Assembly (NCBI GenBank): GCA_019310385.1
Contig: JAFDEK010000014.1
Location: forward strand, 1 to 64,000
Length of the DNA stretch: 64,000 nucleotides
DNA from: Deltaproteobacteria bacterium
Lineage (GTDB): Bacteria > Myxococcota_A > UBA9160 > UBA4427
Direction: 5' to 3'
In this document: piece after piece, positions 48,076-57,186 of the stretch
Position numbering within the stretch: position 1 is the first letter of the stretch
Layout: each line of letters starts with the position of its first letter
Made by a program: the position numbers and the translations under genes
Notes under the pieces: model-generated
The model's input: only the letters and a program-made list of their open reading frames with translations
Database searches by the model: none
Told to the model about the DNA's origin: nothing

Positions 48076-48197
48076 TGGCGGATCCCTCCGCGAGTCCGAG
48101 TGCGGGGTGGAGCATATCACGGCCCCGCGATCTCGAGCCGCAGCGCGTGAGAGCAGAGCGCGGGGAGCGGGCGCCGAGAAGGCTCGGTCCTGGCAGC

Positions 48198-49931
48198 CTA
48201 CTCCGCCACTGGGAGATGGATCGAGAAGGTCGCGCCGTCGCCGGGCTTGCTGCGAACGTCGATGCGGCCGCCACATTGCTGCACCGCGTTGTACACGATG
48301 GAGAGCCCGAGCCCTGTTCCCTGACCCTGCTTGGTGGTGTAGAAGGGTTCGAAGAGTCGGGACAGGGTCTCGTCGTCCATGCCACATCCGACGTCGCACA
48401 CCTGCAGCTCGACGAAGCGGCCCTGGGGCCGGACCCCGTGGCGCCGTCTCTCGCTGAAACCCGGATCCTGCATCGCCGTCGAGACGCGCACCGCTCCGCC
48501 TTCGGGCATGGCGCCGCTGGCGTTCACGACGAGATTGATCAGGATCTGCTCGAGCAGGGTCGGATCGCCGACGACCGGCGGCAGGTCGGGGGCGAGCTCG
48601 AGCTCGAGCTGGGTGTGTTCCTCGAGCAACCGCCGGAGCAGCTCCTCGAGGGTCTCGATGGTTTCGTTGAGGTCGACGGATCGGTGGCCCGCACGGGGCG
48701 GACGGCTGAAGTCGAGCAGCTGGCCGGTGAGCTTGGCCGCGCGCTCGGCGGCCCCCCGGATCTCGCTGACGTCGTCGCGGATCGCCTGGCCTTGGGGAAG
48801 CTCTTCCAGGAGTGCCTGGCTGAAGCCCAGGATGACGGTAAGGAGGTTGTTGAAATCGTGGGCGATGCCGCTGGCCAGGCGTCCAACCGCCTCCATCTTC
48901 TGGGACTGGAGAAGCCGGGCGCGGCTATGCTGGAGCTCCTCCTCGGCGTGTTTGCGCTGAAGGGCGCTCGAGAAGATCCGCGCCACGAGGCGAAGCGGGT
49001 CGATCTCCAGCTCGCTCCAGCCGAGCTTCCGGCCCTCGCGCTCGAAACAGAGGTAGCCGATCAGGCGCTTGCCCGATCGTACCGGGATCCCGAGGAGCGA
49101 GCCGACGCCGCGAGCCTCCAGGTCTCGCGCCTCGGGCTCCGCGTCGTCGGGAAGCGCCCCGACGTCCGGAATGTGCAGGGTCTGGCCCTGCCGAATGATG
49201 TCGAAGGACCAGGTGAGCTTGCGCGTCTGCTGGCGGTTGATTACCGGGGGCGCGATGGCAGAACCCGGCGCCTGCCAGGCGTAGACCTGATGCTCGTAGG
49301 GTGGCTCCGATTTCATCGTGACGAGGTATGCGCGGCTGGCTGCGGCCATGGTGGCCGCCGATTCGACTCCGGCCAGCATGGCCTCTCCGAGATCTTCCGC
49401 CGAGTGGTCGAGAAAGCGCCGCGCCAGCTCGGAAATCGTGTGTTCCACGTCGCGCTGGCGTTCCAGGGTCTTCGCGAGCGCGTGGCTCCCGCCGCTGACG
49501 TCGTGGATGAGGCCCTCGAAGGCGACGACCCGGCCCTGCCGATCCAGCACGGGCTCGCCTTCTTCCCGGAGCCAGCTTTCTCCATCGCGCTTCGCATGCG
49601 CGCGGTAGCGGACCTCGTAGCCGCTGTACTGGCTCGCTGCGTTTTCGAGGGCGCGAGTCAGGCACTCGCGGTCGCTCGCATGCACGAGCTCCGCAAAATC
49701 GCTGAGCTGCGAGGGGCCCGGGGCCACGACGCCGAGGCGCCGCCAGACCTTTTCGCCGCCCCAGGCCGCTTGGAGGCTCGCACCCTCGCCCGCAGCCCGG
49801 CGAAACGCAATGGCGGGCAGGCGCCCATCCAGCTGGCTGAAGGGAAGCGAAGCGCCGGCCTCGTCGGAATCACGCGATCCGGAATCACGCGATAGGATGT
49901 CGACCTTCTCTAGCGGGGCGCCCTGGCTCAT
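48198..49931 (-). CDS. PAS/GAF sensor histidine kinase
   Basis: QSQKMEAVGRLASGIAHDFNNLLTVILGFSQALL; CDVGCGMDDETLSRLFEPFYTTKQGQGTGLGLSIV. Confidence 0.93.
   Translation of the reverse strand: MSQGAPLEKVDILSRDSGSRDSDEAGASLPFSQLDGRLPAIAFRRAAGEGASLQAAWGGEKVWRRLGVVAPGPSQLSDFAELVHASDRECLTRALENAASQYSGYEVRYRAHAKRDGESWLREEGEPVLDRQGRVVAFEGLIHDVSGGSHALAKTLERQRDVEHTISELARRFLDHSAEDLGEAMLAGVESAATMAAASRAYLVTMKSEPPYEHQVYAWQAPGSAIAPPVINRQQTRKLTWSFDIIRQGQTLHIPDVGALPDDAEPEARDLEARGVGSLLGIPVRSGKRLIGYLCFEREGRKLGWSELEIDPLRLVARIFSSALQRKHAEEELQHSRARLLQSQKMEAVGRLASGIAHDFNNLLTVILGFSQALLEELPQGQAIRDDVSEIRGAAERAAKLTGQLLDFSRPPRAGHRSVDLNETIETLEELLRRLLEEHTQLELELAPDLPPVVGDPTLLEQILINLVVNASGAMPEGGAVRVSTAMQDPGFSERRRHGVRPQGRFVELQVCDVGCGMDDETLSRLFEPFYTTKQGQGTGLGLSIVYNAVQQCGGRIDVRSKPGDGATFSIHLPVAE
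49865..49894. repeat. 15-bp tandem duplication cggaatcacgcgatM at the HK N-terminus
   Basis: 49865-49879 and 49880-49894; encodes SRDSG/SRDSD. Confidence 0.93.
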
Positions 49932-50064
49932 CCAAAGGGATATCGGTCACTTGAATTCGCGAGCGGAGCCTCCTGCGTGGTGAATTCGCGCGAAGCGGCG
50001 GCGCCCGTCCCGCCTGCGTGAAGGTCGTCCGCTCTCGCTGGAATGCGCCTGTCCGGGTGCCCAG

Positions 50065-51411
50065 TCAGCCTTCTGCGAAAGTCCGCAGGATGAACCAGTA
50101 GAGGCCCAGGCCGCAGATTGCCGCGGAGGCGATCTGCGAGGTCAGTCGATACCAGCGTCCTTCCGAAAGCCGCCTCGCTAGCTGCAGCAAGGGCCAGGCC
50201 AGCGCCACTACGGCGAGCTGGCCCACCTCGACCCCGAGGTTGAAGCCGAAGAGGGCCGGCGCGAGGCGGGACGTGGGCAGCGACATCTCGGCGAGCACGC
50301 CCGCAAAGCCGAAGCCGTGCACGAGCCCGAAAGCGAAGGCCAGGGAGGTGCGAACCCGCGTGGGGCGGAGCGTGCGCGCGAGCAGCTGGAAGTGACACAG
50401 CGAGAAAAGGGAGAGACCCAAGAGGGTCGCGACAGAGAGAACGCCATGACCGGCGAAGGCCAGCGCGCAGAGCAGGAGCAGGCCAAGGAGCGAAGCCGCG
50501 ACGATGCGCGGGTCGCGTCCCGAGAGCAGCCAGCCGTTCTCCGCGGCGATCAGGGCCACGGAGAAGCCGATCACGGCTTCCACCGCCGCGGCCTCCGGAT
50601 GCAGGAGCCCGAGCACGGCGAGGCCCAGGGTGATGCTGTGGGCGATGGTGAAGCCCGTCACCAGGCCTGCGACCTGGCCCAGGCTTCCGGCAAGGAGCAG
50701 CAGCGCGAGGACGAAGGCCAGGTGGTCGTAGCCCGTGAGAATGTGCTCGATGCCGAGGAGGAGATACTGGTAGAAGGAGCTACCGGTGGGCTCCACGACG
50801 CCAGGGCTGCCATCGATCGCCTCGCCGCCCCACCCGCCCAGCTTCCAGACTGGGGCGGCTTCGGTGAGCACGCGTTCCAGTCCGGTCGCTTCGCCACCGG
50901 CTCCGTCGTCACCAGCTCTGTCTTCACCGGCCCCGTCGCCACTGGCCCTGTCGCCCGAGGACACCCGTGCAAAGTGGAGATGGGACGGGGCGACGTCCAG
51001 GAAGATGCGGCTCTCGATGGCGCGCTCGCCGCTGGCCCGGCAATCCAGCCGCCATTGAAAGGCGATCCAACCCTCCGCTGCGGGACGGGGCGTTGGCGGT
51101 GCAGCCGGAGAGCAGAGCTCGTCGTCGACTCGCAGCCCAAGCCGGCTCAGCAGATAGCGAGCGATGTTGCTGGACGGTCCAGGCGCCGAAGGGCGTGCGG
51201 CCTCGGCGCCGGTCAGTGGAAGCCGCGTGAAGTCGAGGCGCGAGACCCGCACGCTCACTTCCGCGCCCGCTTCGTCGAACTCCCAGCTCGAGTAGGAGAT
51301 GCTGCGGCCGTGGGCATGGCTCGGCGCGGGTGCCGCGGCAATGTGCGCGAGGCCGAGCGCGAGCGCGATCATCGCGGACGCGCAGGAGGGTGCCAACCTC
51401 ACCCCTCTCAT
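50065..51411 (-). CDS. HupE/UreJ family membrane protein
   Basis: GIEHILTGYDHLAFVLALLLLAGSLGQVAGLVTGFTIAHSITLGLA; GLVHGFGFAGVLAE. Confidence 0.92.
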   Translation of the reverse strand: MRGVRLAPSCASAMIALALGLAHIAAAPAPSHAHGRSISYSSWEFDEAGAEVSVRVSRLDFTRLPLTGAEAARPSAPGPSSNIARYLLSRLGLRVDDELCSPAAPPTPRPAAEGWIAFQWRLDCRASGERAIESRIFLDVAPSHLHFARVSSGDRASGDGAGEDRAGDDGAGGEATGLERVLTEAAPVWKLGGWGGEAIDGSPGVVEPTGSSFYQYLLLGIEHILTGYDHLAFVLALLLLAGSLGQVAGLVTGFTIAHSITLGLAVLGLLHPEAAAVEAVIGFSVALIAAENGWLLSGRDPRIVAASLLGLLLLCALAFAGHGVLSVATLLGLSLFSLCHFQLLARTLRPTRVRTSLAFAFGLVHGFGFAGVLAEMSLPTSRLAPALFGFNLGVEVGQLAVVALAWPLLQLARRLSEGRWYRLTSQIASAAICGLGLYWFILRTFAEG

Positions 51412-51690
51412 CGGCTCACCGGGTCGACCATGGAACTCTCGTTGCCATCGCTCTTCGTCGTCATGTGGGCGCGGGCCTATTGTTCACCACGCCGACCCAT
51501 TTGTCGCCGGTCCATTCGCAAGAGTGGGGCGCCCACCCATCAGGGTGGCGGGGTCCGTAGACCGGCAAAACCCATGCTGCGGAGCCAGTTCGAGGTGAGA
51601 TTTCAGGAGTTGAGAGCGACTTTTCGATAGTTGGGGAAGACAGACTTGCGCGATCTCGAATCTGGGCTATATTTGTAAGATCGTCACCGA

Positions 51691-51717
51691 AAAAGCCCGC
51701 CAACCCGGCGGGCTTTT
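51691..51717. terminator. Rho-independent-type terminator
   Basis: aaaagcccgcc-aaccc-ggcgggctttt, 11-bp stem with A/T tracts. Confidence 0.85.
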
Positions 51718-51723
51718 CTCGTT

Positions 51724-52010
51724 CTAGGATTCGGAATCGGAGGCGATGAGGCGGCCGTGCTGTAGGCCGTTACGAAACTCCGCCTGCACGCGCTTCAGGC
51801 CGTTCGCGTACCAGCGTGTCCAGACGCCGACCCGCAGCCCTTCTCGGAACTCGCCCGCTGCGGAAGGTCGCCCGTTGTCGTGCCACTCCGCGTACCAGCC
51901 GTGCTTGAGTCCGGCGCGTTCGCTCGTGAGCTCGCACCACTCCTCGAAGGCCGCCGGCGGCGGGGCTCCCCTGCGTTGGGTACCCGCAGGGCAGTCCGGG
52001 CTGAGGCGGG
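51724..52010 (-). pseudogene. MORN/YwqK-type repeat protein remnant, N-terminally truncated
   Basis: Frame not in the ORF track: CPAGTQRRGAPPPAAFEEWCELTSERAGLKHGWYAEWHDNGRPSAAGEFREGLRVGVWTRWYANGLKRVQAEFRNGLQHGRLIASDSES*; no ATG/GTG/TTG before the upstream in-frame TAA. Confidence 0.7.
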
Positions 52011-52138
52011 CTCGTCTCTCCGCGCGGTATTAATGCGAACGTGTTCGAATTAAAAAATGAAGTCCGCAGGGCGCCTGGTGTCTTCACTCGCTTGAAGGGC
52101 TGGGGTCGGTCGAGCTGTGATTGCGATTTTCTCTTGAA

Positions 52139-52157
52139 ATCGAAATCCATTTTCGAT
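52139..52157. promoter_or_regulatory. Inverted repeat, Fur-like site 1 (candidate)
   Basis: atcgaaa-tccat-tttcgat. Confidence 0.5.
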
Positions 52158-52173
52158 AAAACCTGAAGTTCTT

Positions 52174-52192
52174 AATGAAAATGGTTTTCATT
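52174..52192. promoter_or_regulatory. Inverted repeat, Fur-like site 2 (candidate)
   Basis: aatgaaaa-tgg-ttttcatt; 19 bp span, 76 bp upstream of the porin ATG. Confidence 0.6.
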
Positions 52193-52267
52193 TCCTGTCG
52201 AGTTCCATCGCGCTCCTCGCCCTGACCGGTCGCGGAGCGTATCGAGCACGATTCCGAGGAGACGAGC

Positions 52268-53581
52268 ATGATGACGAGAAGCACCGCCCGAATTGGGCTG
52301 GTGGTCTTTGCGGTAATGGCCCTGGCGGGGCCAACCGTGGCGAGGGGCGGCGACGCCACGAACGACGCGAAGATCGAGAAGCTCGAGGAGCAGCTCGCGG
52401 TGCTCGCCGAGGAGATCGACAAGCTCCGCAAAGAGGAGGCGGTCCCGGAGAAGAAGCCGCTCGTGAGTGAGTGGGGCCTCGGTCCGGCGGCCTCGAAGGT
52501 CTACCAGAAGGAGCGCGGCGTCTCCATCGGCGGCTACGGCGAGATCGCCTTCCGGGGCTTCCTCGACGACTCGGCGCCCGACGGCAAGAACAACGTCTTC
52601 GACGCCGTGCGCGCCGTCCTCTACGCCGGCTACAAGTTCAACGACAACTGGGTCGTCAACGGCGAGTTCGAGTTCGAGCACGCCGGCACCGGCGGCGGCG
52701 GCTCGGTCTCGGTCGAATTCCTGACCCTCGACTTCCTCTGGAAGGACCCGCTCAACCTGCGCGGGGGCCTGCTGCTGATCCCCATGGGCTTCATCAACGA
52801 AATGCACGAGCCCACGACCTTCTACAGTGTGCAGCGACCGGAGACGGAGCGGCGCATCATCCCCAGCACCTGGCGCGAGAACGGCGTGGGCATCTTCGGC
52901 AGGTGGGGCGATCGGGTGACCTACCGCGCCTACGCGGTCAACGGCCTGGACGGAACGGGCTTCGACGAGACCGGCCTGCGCGGCGGCCGCCAGAAGGGGA
53001 GCGAGGCCCTCGCCAACGATTGGGCGGGCGTCGGGCGAATCGATATCGACGTCTGGCGCGGCATCGAGTTCGGCGGCTCGGTCTACGCGGGGAACTCGGG
53101 GCAGAGTCAGTCGTTGAACGGCCTCGAGGTGCCCGACCTCTTCACCACGATCTGGGAGGTCCACACCCAGTGGGAGGGCTATGGCGCGAAGATCCGGGCC
53201 CTGTACAGCGAAGCCTACGTGACGGACACCGCCGCGTTCAATGTCATCAAGAACGTCGGCGTCCCCCCGGCCGACCAGGACTTCCTGGCCGAGACCATGA
53301 GGGGTGGCTACGTCGAGGCGGGCTATGACATCATGCCGCTGATGCTCCCGGAGACGCGGATGTCACTGTCGCCCTTCCTTCGCTACGAGTACATCAACAC
53401 CCAGGCCGAGATGGCCGCGGGCTTCGATCCCAACGAGGCGCTGGTGCGGGACATCATCACGGCGGGCTTGAACTACAAGCCCATTCCGCAGGTCGTCGTC
53501 AAGCTCGACTACGAGAACACCATGCCGAAGGGCGAGGACGACATCCACGTGATCCAGTTTGGCCTGGGTTACGTCTTCTAG
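52268..53581 (+). CDS. Outer-membrane porin-like beta-barrel with N-terminal coiled coil
   Basis: Signal peptide; IEKLEEQLAVLAEEIDKLRKE; aromatic beta-strand pattern; C-terminal HVIQFGLGYVF ending in Phe. Confidence 0.8.
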   Translation: MMTRSTARIGLVVFAVMALAGPTVARGGDATNDAKIEKLEEQLAVLAEEIDKLRKEEAVPEKKPLVSEWGLGPAASKVYQKERGVSIGGYGEIAFRGFLDDSAPDGKNNVFDAVRAVLYAGYKFNDNWVVNGEFEFEHAGTGGGGSVSVEFLTLDFLWKDPLNLRGGLLLIPMGFINEMHEPTTFYSVQRPETERRIIPSTWRENGVGIFGRWGDRVTYRAYAVNGLDGTGFDETGLRGGRQKGSEALANDWAGVGRIDIDVWRGIEFGGSVYAGNSGQSQSLNGLEVPDLFTTIWEVHTQWEGYGAKIRALYSEAYVTDTAAFNVIKNVGVPPADQDFLAETMRGGYVEAGYDIMPLMLPETRMSLSPFLRYEYINTQAEMAAGFDPNEALVRDIITAGLNYKPIPQVVVKLDYENTMPKGEDDIHVIQFGLGYVF

Positions 53582-54209
53582 CAGGAAGGCGGTCGCGGTC
53601 GCGGCCGTCGGTCTCGCGCTCGGCGGGCTCCTCCCGGAGCCCGCCAGCGCGAAGGTCTTCCTGAGCCAGGAGGAGGCGCTGACCCTCGCCTTCCCCGAGG
53701 CCGACCGCAGCGAGAAGCAAACCCACGTCCTGTCGCCGGAGCAGGTCGAGCGGATCCAACGCCGGGCGCGAGCCAGGCTCGAGTCCAAGCTCGTTAGCGT
53801 CCACAGCGGCTGGCGGGGCGAAGTGCTCCTCGGCTACGCCTTCATCGACGTACACCGGGTGCGTACGCAGGCGGAGGCGCTGCTCGTGGTTCTGGGACCG
53901 GCGGGCGAGCTGCGCTCGGTGCGGGTTCTCGCCTTTCACGAGCCCCTCGATTACCTTCCTTCCGATCGCTGGTATGGGCAGTTCGAGGGGAAGCCGTCCG
54001 ACGATGCCTTCCGCGTCGGTCACGATGTCCACGGCATCATGGGGGCCACGCTCTCGGCCCGCGCCACGGCGGACGCGGTGCGACGCTCGCTGGCGTTCTA
54101 CGAGGTGCTGGTTCGAGGCGCCCAAGAGCCTTCGGTACACGACCAGCCGACGATCAGGAAGACAGACCAGGAAGACCGAGCAGAAAGAGAGACCAGGAAG
54201 AGCGAGTAG
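53559..54209 (+). CDS. Exported FMN-binding domain protein
   Basis: GEVLLGYAFIDVHRVRTQAEALLVVLGPAGELRSVRVLAFHEP...DDAFRVGHDVHGIMGATLSARATADAVRRS, flavinylation-type GAT motif. Confidence 0.82.
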   Translation: MAWVTSSSRKAVAVAAVGLALGGLLPEPASAKVFLSQEEALTLAFPEADRSEKQTHVLSPEQVERIQRRARARLESKLVSVHSGWRGEVLLGYAFIDVHRVRTQAEALLVVLGPAGELRSVRVLAFHEPLDYLPSDRWYGQFEGKPSDDAFRVGHDVHGIMGATLSARATADAVRRSLAFYEVLVRGAQEPSVHDQPTIRKTDQEDRAERETRKSE

Positions 54210-54230
54210 GAAGTCCGGGGGGTCTATCGC

Positions 54231-54767
54231 GTGCGCTTCGTCATCACCGGGGAGTGGGCGCGGAACCGTCTGCTCCAGACCATCGTGGTCCTCTACAGCG
54301 CCTACGTGGGCCTGCTCTGGATCACCAACGCGCTTCTCTACTTCCAGAAGATGAGCCTCGCTCCGGCCTCGGTGGTGGCCTACTACCTGGGCAATGAAGA
54401 GCAGTTCCTGCTCCCCCGCACCTACCAGGGGCTGCTCGAGGTCGCTCACTTCCATCTCTTCGCCATCGGGATGCTGCTGCTCGTCTTGACCCACCTCATG
54501 CTCTTTATTCCGGCCCGCCAGGGCCTCAAGGCCTGGCTCATCGCGCTGCCCTTCGTGTCGGGCATCATCAGCGAATCGGGGGGCTGGCTCGTGCGCTTCG
54601 TCAGCCCCCACTTCGCGCTGGTCAAGATCGGCGGCTTCCTGCTGCTCCAGACCAGCTTGCTCGTTCTCGTGCTCGTCTCGCTCTGGGCCACCTTCACGCC
54701 CGAGCAGGCGGTGAACTACATCGGGCCCCTCGACGACGAGGACGACGAGGATGACGAGCTCGACTGA
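54231..54767 (+). CDS. Four-TM membrane protein, candidate heme/electron-transfer subunit
   Basis: LLEVAHFHLFAIGMLLLVLTHLMLFIP; SPHFALVKIGGFLLLQTSLLVLVLVSLW; acidic C-tail DDEDDEDDELD; GTG start. Confidence 0.65.
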   Translation: MRFVITGEWARNRLLQTIVVLYSAYVGLLWITNALLYFQKMSLAPASVVAYYLGNEEQFLLPRTYQGLLEVAHFHLFAIGMLLLVLTHLMLFIPARQGLKAWLIALPFVSGIISESGGWLVRFVSPHFALVKIGGFLLLQTSLLVLVLVSLWATFTPEQAVNYIGPLDDEDDEDDELD

Positions 54768-55800
54768 TCCGCGGCACCGGGCGCGCGCTCTCGCGCTCCC
54801 CATCGTCGCGCTCATCGCCGCCGCCTGCTCGTCGACAGCGCCGACGGCGCCCTTCTCCCTGGTCAGCGACGGCCGCCCCTTGATGGGGACGGTGCTCGAG
54901 CTGAGCGTCGTCGCCCGGGACGCGGCCGCGGCCCGGGAGTGGATCGCCGACGCATTCGAAGAGGTGGGGCGACTCGAGGCGTTGCTCTCGCGCTTCGATG
55001 CCGAGAGCGACGTGAGTCGGCTGGGCCGGGCCGCGGGCCAGGGGTCGCTATCCGTGGACCCGGCGACCCGCGACCTGCTCGATCGGGCGCTGAAGGGAAG
55101 CGCCCTGACCGGGGGCGCCTTCGATCCCACCGTCGGCCCCCTGATCGAGCTGTGGGAGAGGACGGCGCGGGAGGGTCGCGTGCCTGCGCCCCGGGAGCTG
55201 GAGGCCGCGCGGGAGCGGGTCGGCGCCCAGCTCGTCCGGCTGCCCTCCGAGGCGAGCGCCGAGCTGCGGCGCGCCGGCATGTCCATCGATCTCGGCGGAA
55301 TCGCGAAGGGCTACGCCCTCGACCGGCTCGCCACGTCCCTGCGCGAGGCTGGCGCGAAGGGCGCTCTCTTGAGCTTCGGCCAGAGCAGCGCCTGGGCGCT
55401 CGGGTCGCCGCCCGACGCTCCGCGTTGGAAGCTGCTCCTACGCGCGCCTTCCGGCGGATGGGCGGGCGTGGTCGAGCTGCGCGATCAGGCCATGTCCATG
55501 TCGTCGAGTCTGGGACAGTGGAGCGAGATCGAGGGGCGGCGCTACGGCCACGTGGTGGACCCGCGCAGCGGGCGTCTCCTCGAGCGCGGCATCGAGGCCG
55601 CGGTGGTGGGTCCCGATGCGACCTGGGCCGAGATCCTCAGCACGGCGTTGCTCGTGCTGGCAGAAGGAGACGGACTGGCGCTGATGGAAAGACTCGAAGG
55701 TTGCGAGGCGATGCTCATCGACGCGGAGGGTCGGGTGGCGATGACATCGGGCTGGGAGAGCGCTACCCGCTTCCGCGGCGTAGATCTACCGGCACAGTGA
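54751..55800 (+). CDS. apbE: FAD:protein FMN transferase (ApbE), lipoprotein
   Basis: RPLMGTVLELSV; SRFDAESDVSRL; SIDLGGIAKGYALDRLA; YGHVVDPRSGR. Confidence 0.93.
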   Translation: MTSSTDPRHRARALALPIVALIAAACSSTAPTAPFSLVSDGRPLMGTVLELSVVARDAAAAREWIADAFEEVGRLEALLSRFDAESDVSRLGRAAGQGSLSVDPATRDLLDRALKGSALTGGAFDPTVGPLIELWERTAREGRVPAPRELEAARERVGAQLVRLPSEASAELRRAGMSIDLGGIAKGYALDRLATSLREAGAKGALLSFGQSSAWALGSPPDAPRWKLLLRAPSGGWAGVVELRDQAMSMSSSLGQWSEIEGRRYGHVVDPRSGRLLERGIEAAVVGPDATWAEILSTALLVLAEGDGLALMERLEGCEAMLIDAEGRVAMTSGWESATRFRGVDLPAQ

Positions 55801-55806
55801 GGCGGG

Positions 55807-55998
55807 TCAGGACGCGCTTCCCTCGTGGGCCTCGTCTCGCTTCGTCGCGCAGGCCCTGCGGCGCTCCTCGCTGCACTCGCAGCCTTCTTCCGTGCCGCCA
55901 CAGGAGCCTCTCAGACTGCGGCCCGTGGCGATGACGCCGATCGCCATGATGCCGACGACGGCGAGGAAGAGGACGAGGGTTGCGAAGAAGGTCTCCAT
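55807..55998 (-). CDS. nqrM: Na+-NQR maturation protein NqrM
   Basis: METFFATLVLFLAVVGIMAIGVIATGRSLRGSCGG...C.C; adjacent to nqr operon. Confidence 0.88.
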   Translation of the reverse strand: METFFATLVLFLAVVGIMAIGVIATGRSLRGSCGGTEEGCECSEERRRACATKRDEAHEGSAS

Positions 55999-56040
55999 GA
56001 CGCCGTAGGATAGCGCCCCGGGTCTGCCCAGGGAAAGGGC

Positions 56041-57186
56041 TCAGTGATCCCTGTGGGTGTCGCCCGGCGTTCCCGGGCTCTCGCCGCCGACCGCGGCACC
56101 GAAGGCCGCCGTCGCGATGCTCCGGAAGCTGCCGTCGGGCTCGCGGACGATGAAGAGGGCGCCGAGGCCATGTTGCTCGGCGACCGCCAGGCCGCGTTGG
56201 AGCCCGAGAACGTTGAGAGCGGTTGCCAGTGCGTCGGCGCGCACGGCTTCGGGGTGCAGGATGCTCACCGAAGCGACGCCGTGGCGAATGGGCTCGCCCC
56301 GGCGCGGATCGATGGTGTGGGAGACGCGCTCGCCGCCGACTTCGTAGTAGTTACGGTAGTCGCCCGAGGTAGCGATCGCCGTGTCGCGCAGCTCGATGAT
56401 TTCGTGGATGCTCCTGGCCGCGCCATCCTCGGGGCGCTCGATCGCGACCCTCCAGCCGCCGCCCTCCCGCTTGCGCCCCCGGGCGCGCAGCTCGCCCCCG
56501 ACTTCGACGAGGAAGTTCTCGTAGCCGAGCTCCACCAGTCCCTCGGCTATCCGATCGACGCCATGGCCCTTGGCGATGGCGGAGAGATCGCAGGTGGTGT
56601 CGGGCTCGGTCTTGCGCAAGGTTCCCGCCACCTCGTCGAGCTCGATCTTCCAGTAGCCCACCCGCTCGCGCAGGGCGGCGAGCTCCGCCGTGGCGGGTGG
56701 CTCGGGCAGCCGGTCGGTGGCGCCGAAGCCCCACGCCGCCACCAGGGGCGCCACGGTGACGTCGAAGGCTCCCCCGCTCAGGTCGCTGACCTCCCGCGCG
56801 GCGCGGAACACCGCCAGGGTCTGGGGCGAAACCGCGAAGGGCTCGGTGGAGTGGTGGCGATTGAAGCGCGACAGCTCCGACTCGGGACGCCAGGTGGACA
56901 TGAGGGCCTCCACCTCTTCGAGGCGCCCCTCGATCTCGGCCGTGATGCGCGCCTGGGCCCCGGCCTCGAGGCTCTCCTCGGCGAGCTTCACCGACCAGGT
57001 GGTCCCCATGGTGGCGCCCGCGAACTCGAAGTAGGGCAACCCGGGCGCCGCACAGTGGAGGCGGTAGACCGAGAGTGCAAGGAGGCCCAGGATGCAGAGC
57101 GGAAGCGCCAGCTTCGCCCGGCCGCTCAAGCCGCCACCCGACCCTCTCTTTGCGGATCCGCGGCCGGAGTCAGCCGCCGAAGTCAT
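56041..57186 (-). CDS. apbE: FAD:protein FMN transferase (ApbE)
   Basis: [54 protein letters not shown]. Confidence 0.95.
   Translation of the reverse strand: MTSAADSGRGSAKRGSGGGLSGRAKLALPLCILGLLALSVYRLHCAAPGLPYFEFAGATMGTTWSVKLAEESLEAGAQARITAEIEGRLEEVEALMSTWRPESELSRFNRHHSTEPFAVSPQTLAVFRAAREVSDLSGGAFDVTVAPLVAAWGFGATDRLPEPPATAELAALRERVGYWKIELDEVAGTLRKTEPDTTCDLSAIAKGHGVDRIAEGLVELGYENFLVEVGGELRARGRKREGGGWRVAIERPEDGAARSIHEIIELRDTAIATSGDYRNYYEVGGERVSHTIDPRRGEPIRHGVASVSILHPEAVRADALATALNVLGLQRGLAVAEQHGLGALFIVREPDGSFRSIATAAFGAAVGGESPGTPGDTHRDH

Noticed and set aside
51420-51690. Possible riboswitch-like structured leader (ggcaaaaccc...cggagcc) upstream of hupE
   Set aside because: Does not match c-di-GMP-I or cobalamin riboswitch core motifs when read carefully; no covariance data
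53499-55286. 595-aa minus ORF
   Set aside because: Antisense to the FMN-binding/membrane/ApbE genes; Arg/Ser-rich with no recognisable domain
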